Assembly (NCBI GenBank): GCA_913009285.1
Contig: CAJVYE010000076.1
Span: forward strand, 1-6,018
Source of the DNA: an uncultured Nitrospirota bacterium
GTDB taxonomy: Bacteria; Nitrospinota; Nitrospinia; SZUA-224
Length of the DNA: 6,018 nucleotides
Direction of reading: 5' to 3'
The notes beneath the pieces are model-generated. The model searched no databases. It saw only the letters and a list, made by a program, of their open reading frames with translations, and was not told where the DNA came from. A program made the translations under genes and the position numbers. Of the stretch, positions 4,587-6,018 are shown one piece after another. Within the stretch, counting starts at the first letter, position 1; the number at the start of each line of letters is the position of its first letter.

Positions 4587-6018
4587 ATGAGCATATACAA
4601 TGTATTAAATGTTGCCAAATGGGCATTACTGACTCAAGAGCTTGCTGTAAATATTGCCGGACATAATATTGCAAATGTAAATACCCCCGGGTTTACACGT
4701 CAGAAGGTTATCTTAGAGACACAACCACCTATTAACCTTGTAGCCGGCCAGATCGGTAGGGGGGTAAAGGCTACAGAGATAAAACGTATTTTCGACAGAT
4801 TCCTCGGTCTTCAGATCAATGCAGAGACAGAAAATCTAGGGAGACTGGGTGTCATGAGCGATGTTATGGAGCAGGTTGAGATAATCTTTAATGAATCCTC
4901 TGGATTGGGTCTTAATCAGATTATGAGTGATTTCTGGAATTCATGGCAGGATCTTGCTAATAATCCTAACGGACAAACAGAACGGGTTAGCCTGCGGGAG
5001 AAAAGTATTCTCATGGCATCGACCTTAAATAAGATAGACTCAGATCTTAAGCAGATCCAAAATGATATTGATATGAATATAAGTGGTATCCTGCCCGAGA
5101 TAAATCTTCTAACCAAACAGATAGCTGAGTTGAATCTCCAGATAGCTGGGATTGAGGTTGATGAGAGACAGAATGCTAATGACAGCAGGGATCAACGTGA
5201 TCTTCTGTTAAAGGAGCTGGCTGAGAAGATAGATATAAATTTTATTGAGGATGATAGTGGTCAAGTAACTGTCTTTGTGGCCGGAGGAAAATTTCTTGTT
5301 GAAAGAGATATTACAAGGGACCTGGTAGCAGAGGTTAATAGCTCAGGACTTCTTGATATTAAATGGGTTGATACCGGTGGGAATTTGGTGAATATTACAG
5401 GTGATATCTCAGGAGGTAAGATAGGTGGACTTCTGGAGATGCGTGATACTACAGTTAATCAATTTATCGATAAGATAGACTCCCTGGCCGCAGGGATAAT
5501 CAATGAGTTAAACAAACAGCATATACTCGGTTATGACCTTGATGGAAAGAGGGGGGGCAATTTCTTTTCTCCTCTTACAATTTCTACAGAGGATGGAACT
5601 AATAACTCTGGTGGGGCATCAGTGACCAGCAGTTCAGTATATGACCAGACTATATTGACGCTGGATAATTATGAGATAGAGTTTTTATCCTCTACCACTT
5701 TTAGAATAAGGAATGTCGCTGAAGGGACTTATGTCCAGAACGCTGTTATAGATGGAACGCCTGATACAGATGGTACCTTTACCTATACATCGGGTACTGA
5801 TATATCCTTTGAGGGGGTTTCAGTGGTGATAACCGGGACAGGAGCCAGTTCCCCAGCTACAGGAGATACCTTTACTGTCAGCGCAACTAAGGATGCTGCA
5901 AAAAATATGGCTGTCAATACTATTATACAGGATGATGTGAGAAAGATTGCTGCTGCTGGAGAGCCTGAATCAGGGGATAATGAAAATGCCCTGGCTATTG
6001 CAGCCTTGCAAAATACAT
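4587..6018 (+). CDS. flgK: Flagellar hook-associated protein 1 FlgK, 5' part
   Basis: FlgK is the first hook-filament junction protein, exported with FlgN as chaperone and assembled on the completed hook. 477 codons are visible without a stop, and the gene runs off the right edge; about 80-100 C-terminal residues, including the D0 helix, are probably missing. The N-terminal axial motif is clear: GHNIANVNTPGFTRQ (25-39). Then come the conserved MSDFWNSWQDLANNPNG region (from 113), a DSRDQRDLLLKELAE block (199-213) and GGLLEMRDTTVNQFIDKID around 285-303. Next is a Thr/Ser/Gly-rich middle domain of variable type, and GDNENALAIAALQ (463-475), which in the family precedes the C-terminal helix. Start ATG 4587 has aaagaggt (4571-4578) 8 nt upstream and lies 21 nt after the flgN stop, so it is in the same transcript. 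flgL is expected downstream but is not in view. Confidence 0.97.
   Translation, partial: MSIYNVLNVAKWALLTQELAVNIAGHNIANVNTPGFTRQKVILETQPPINLVAGQIGRGVKATEIKRIFDRFLGLQINAETENLGRLGVMSDVMEQVEIIFNESSGLGLNQIMSDFWNSWQDLANNPNGQTERVSLREKSILMASTLNKIDSDLKQIQNDIDMNISGILPEINLLTKQIAELNLQIAGIEVDERQNANDSRDQRDLLLKELAEKIDINFIEDDSGQVTVFVAGGKFLVERDITRDLVAEVNSSGLLDIKWVDTGGNLVNITGDISGGKIGGLLEMRDTTVNQFIDKIDSLAAGIINELNKQHILGYDLDGKRGGNFFSPLTISTEDGTNNSGGASVTSSSVYDQTILTLDNYEIEFLSSTTFRIRNVAEGTYVQNAVIDGTPDTDGTFTYTSGTDISFEGVSVVITGTGASSPATGDTFTVSATKDAAKNMAVNTIIQDDVRKIAAAGEPESGDNENALAIAALQNT

Overview
The window is the start of a contig carrying part of a flagellar hook-basal-body operon, all on the + strand, in the order flgG (3' end) - flgA - flgH - flgI - flgJ (rod-binding domain only) - flgN - flgK (5' part, running off the right edge). 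The genes for both the P-ring (FlgI) and the L-ring (FlgH) indicate a diderm bacterium with periplasmic flagellar rings. Base composition is moderately AT-rich, and the genes favour AGG/AGA arginine and ATA isoleucine codons. The single-domain FlgJ, the long FlgA and the flgG-A-H-I-J-N-K order occur in several non-gammaproteobacterial diderm lineages (Nitrospirota-like, deltaproteobacterial-like or candidate phyla). The sequence alone does not fix the phylum.

The first 117 bases are not genomic. Bases 60-117 are the complete 58-nt Illumina P5/TruSeq universal adapter, preceded by a pyrimidine-rich tract of unknown origin (1-59). Genuine sequence starts at about 118, inside flgG. The adapter is open in the flgG frame and would add the well-known artefact peptide [11 protein letters not shown] to the FlgG fragment.

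The genes work in sequence. FlgG is the distal rod. FlgA is the periplasmic chaperone for P-ring assembly, FlgI forms the P-ring and FlgH the outer-membrane L-ring. FlgJ caps or scaffolds the growing rod. FlgN is the cytoplasmic export chaperone for hook-filament junction proteins, and FlgK is the first junction protein. Spacing is tight at flgG/flgA (1 nt), flgA/flgH (1 nt), flgJ/flgN (ATGA overlap) and flgN/flgK (21 nt). The flgH/flgI and flgI/flgJ gaps are long and filled with repeats.

The unusual part is a set of 7-bp tandem repeats, each site with its own unit: gtgaaag-like at the flgH start, aaatcga between flgH and flgI, ggctaaa between flgI and flgJ, and caacccg inside flgJ. At both long gaps the heptads occur in opposite orientations and can form long stems. 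The flgH/flgI gap also holds a 74-bp palindromic element with 26-bp inverted ends (MITE or paired-REP-like), lying between the two oppositely oriented heptad blocks. Finally, the best ribosome-binding site for flgI precedes an ATG (2418) that is one base out of frame. One extra A in the adjacent A5 tract would restore a textbook signal peptide and a family-typical length, so the flgI start is either a sequence error or a slippage/phase-variation site.
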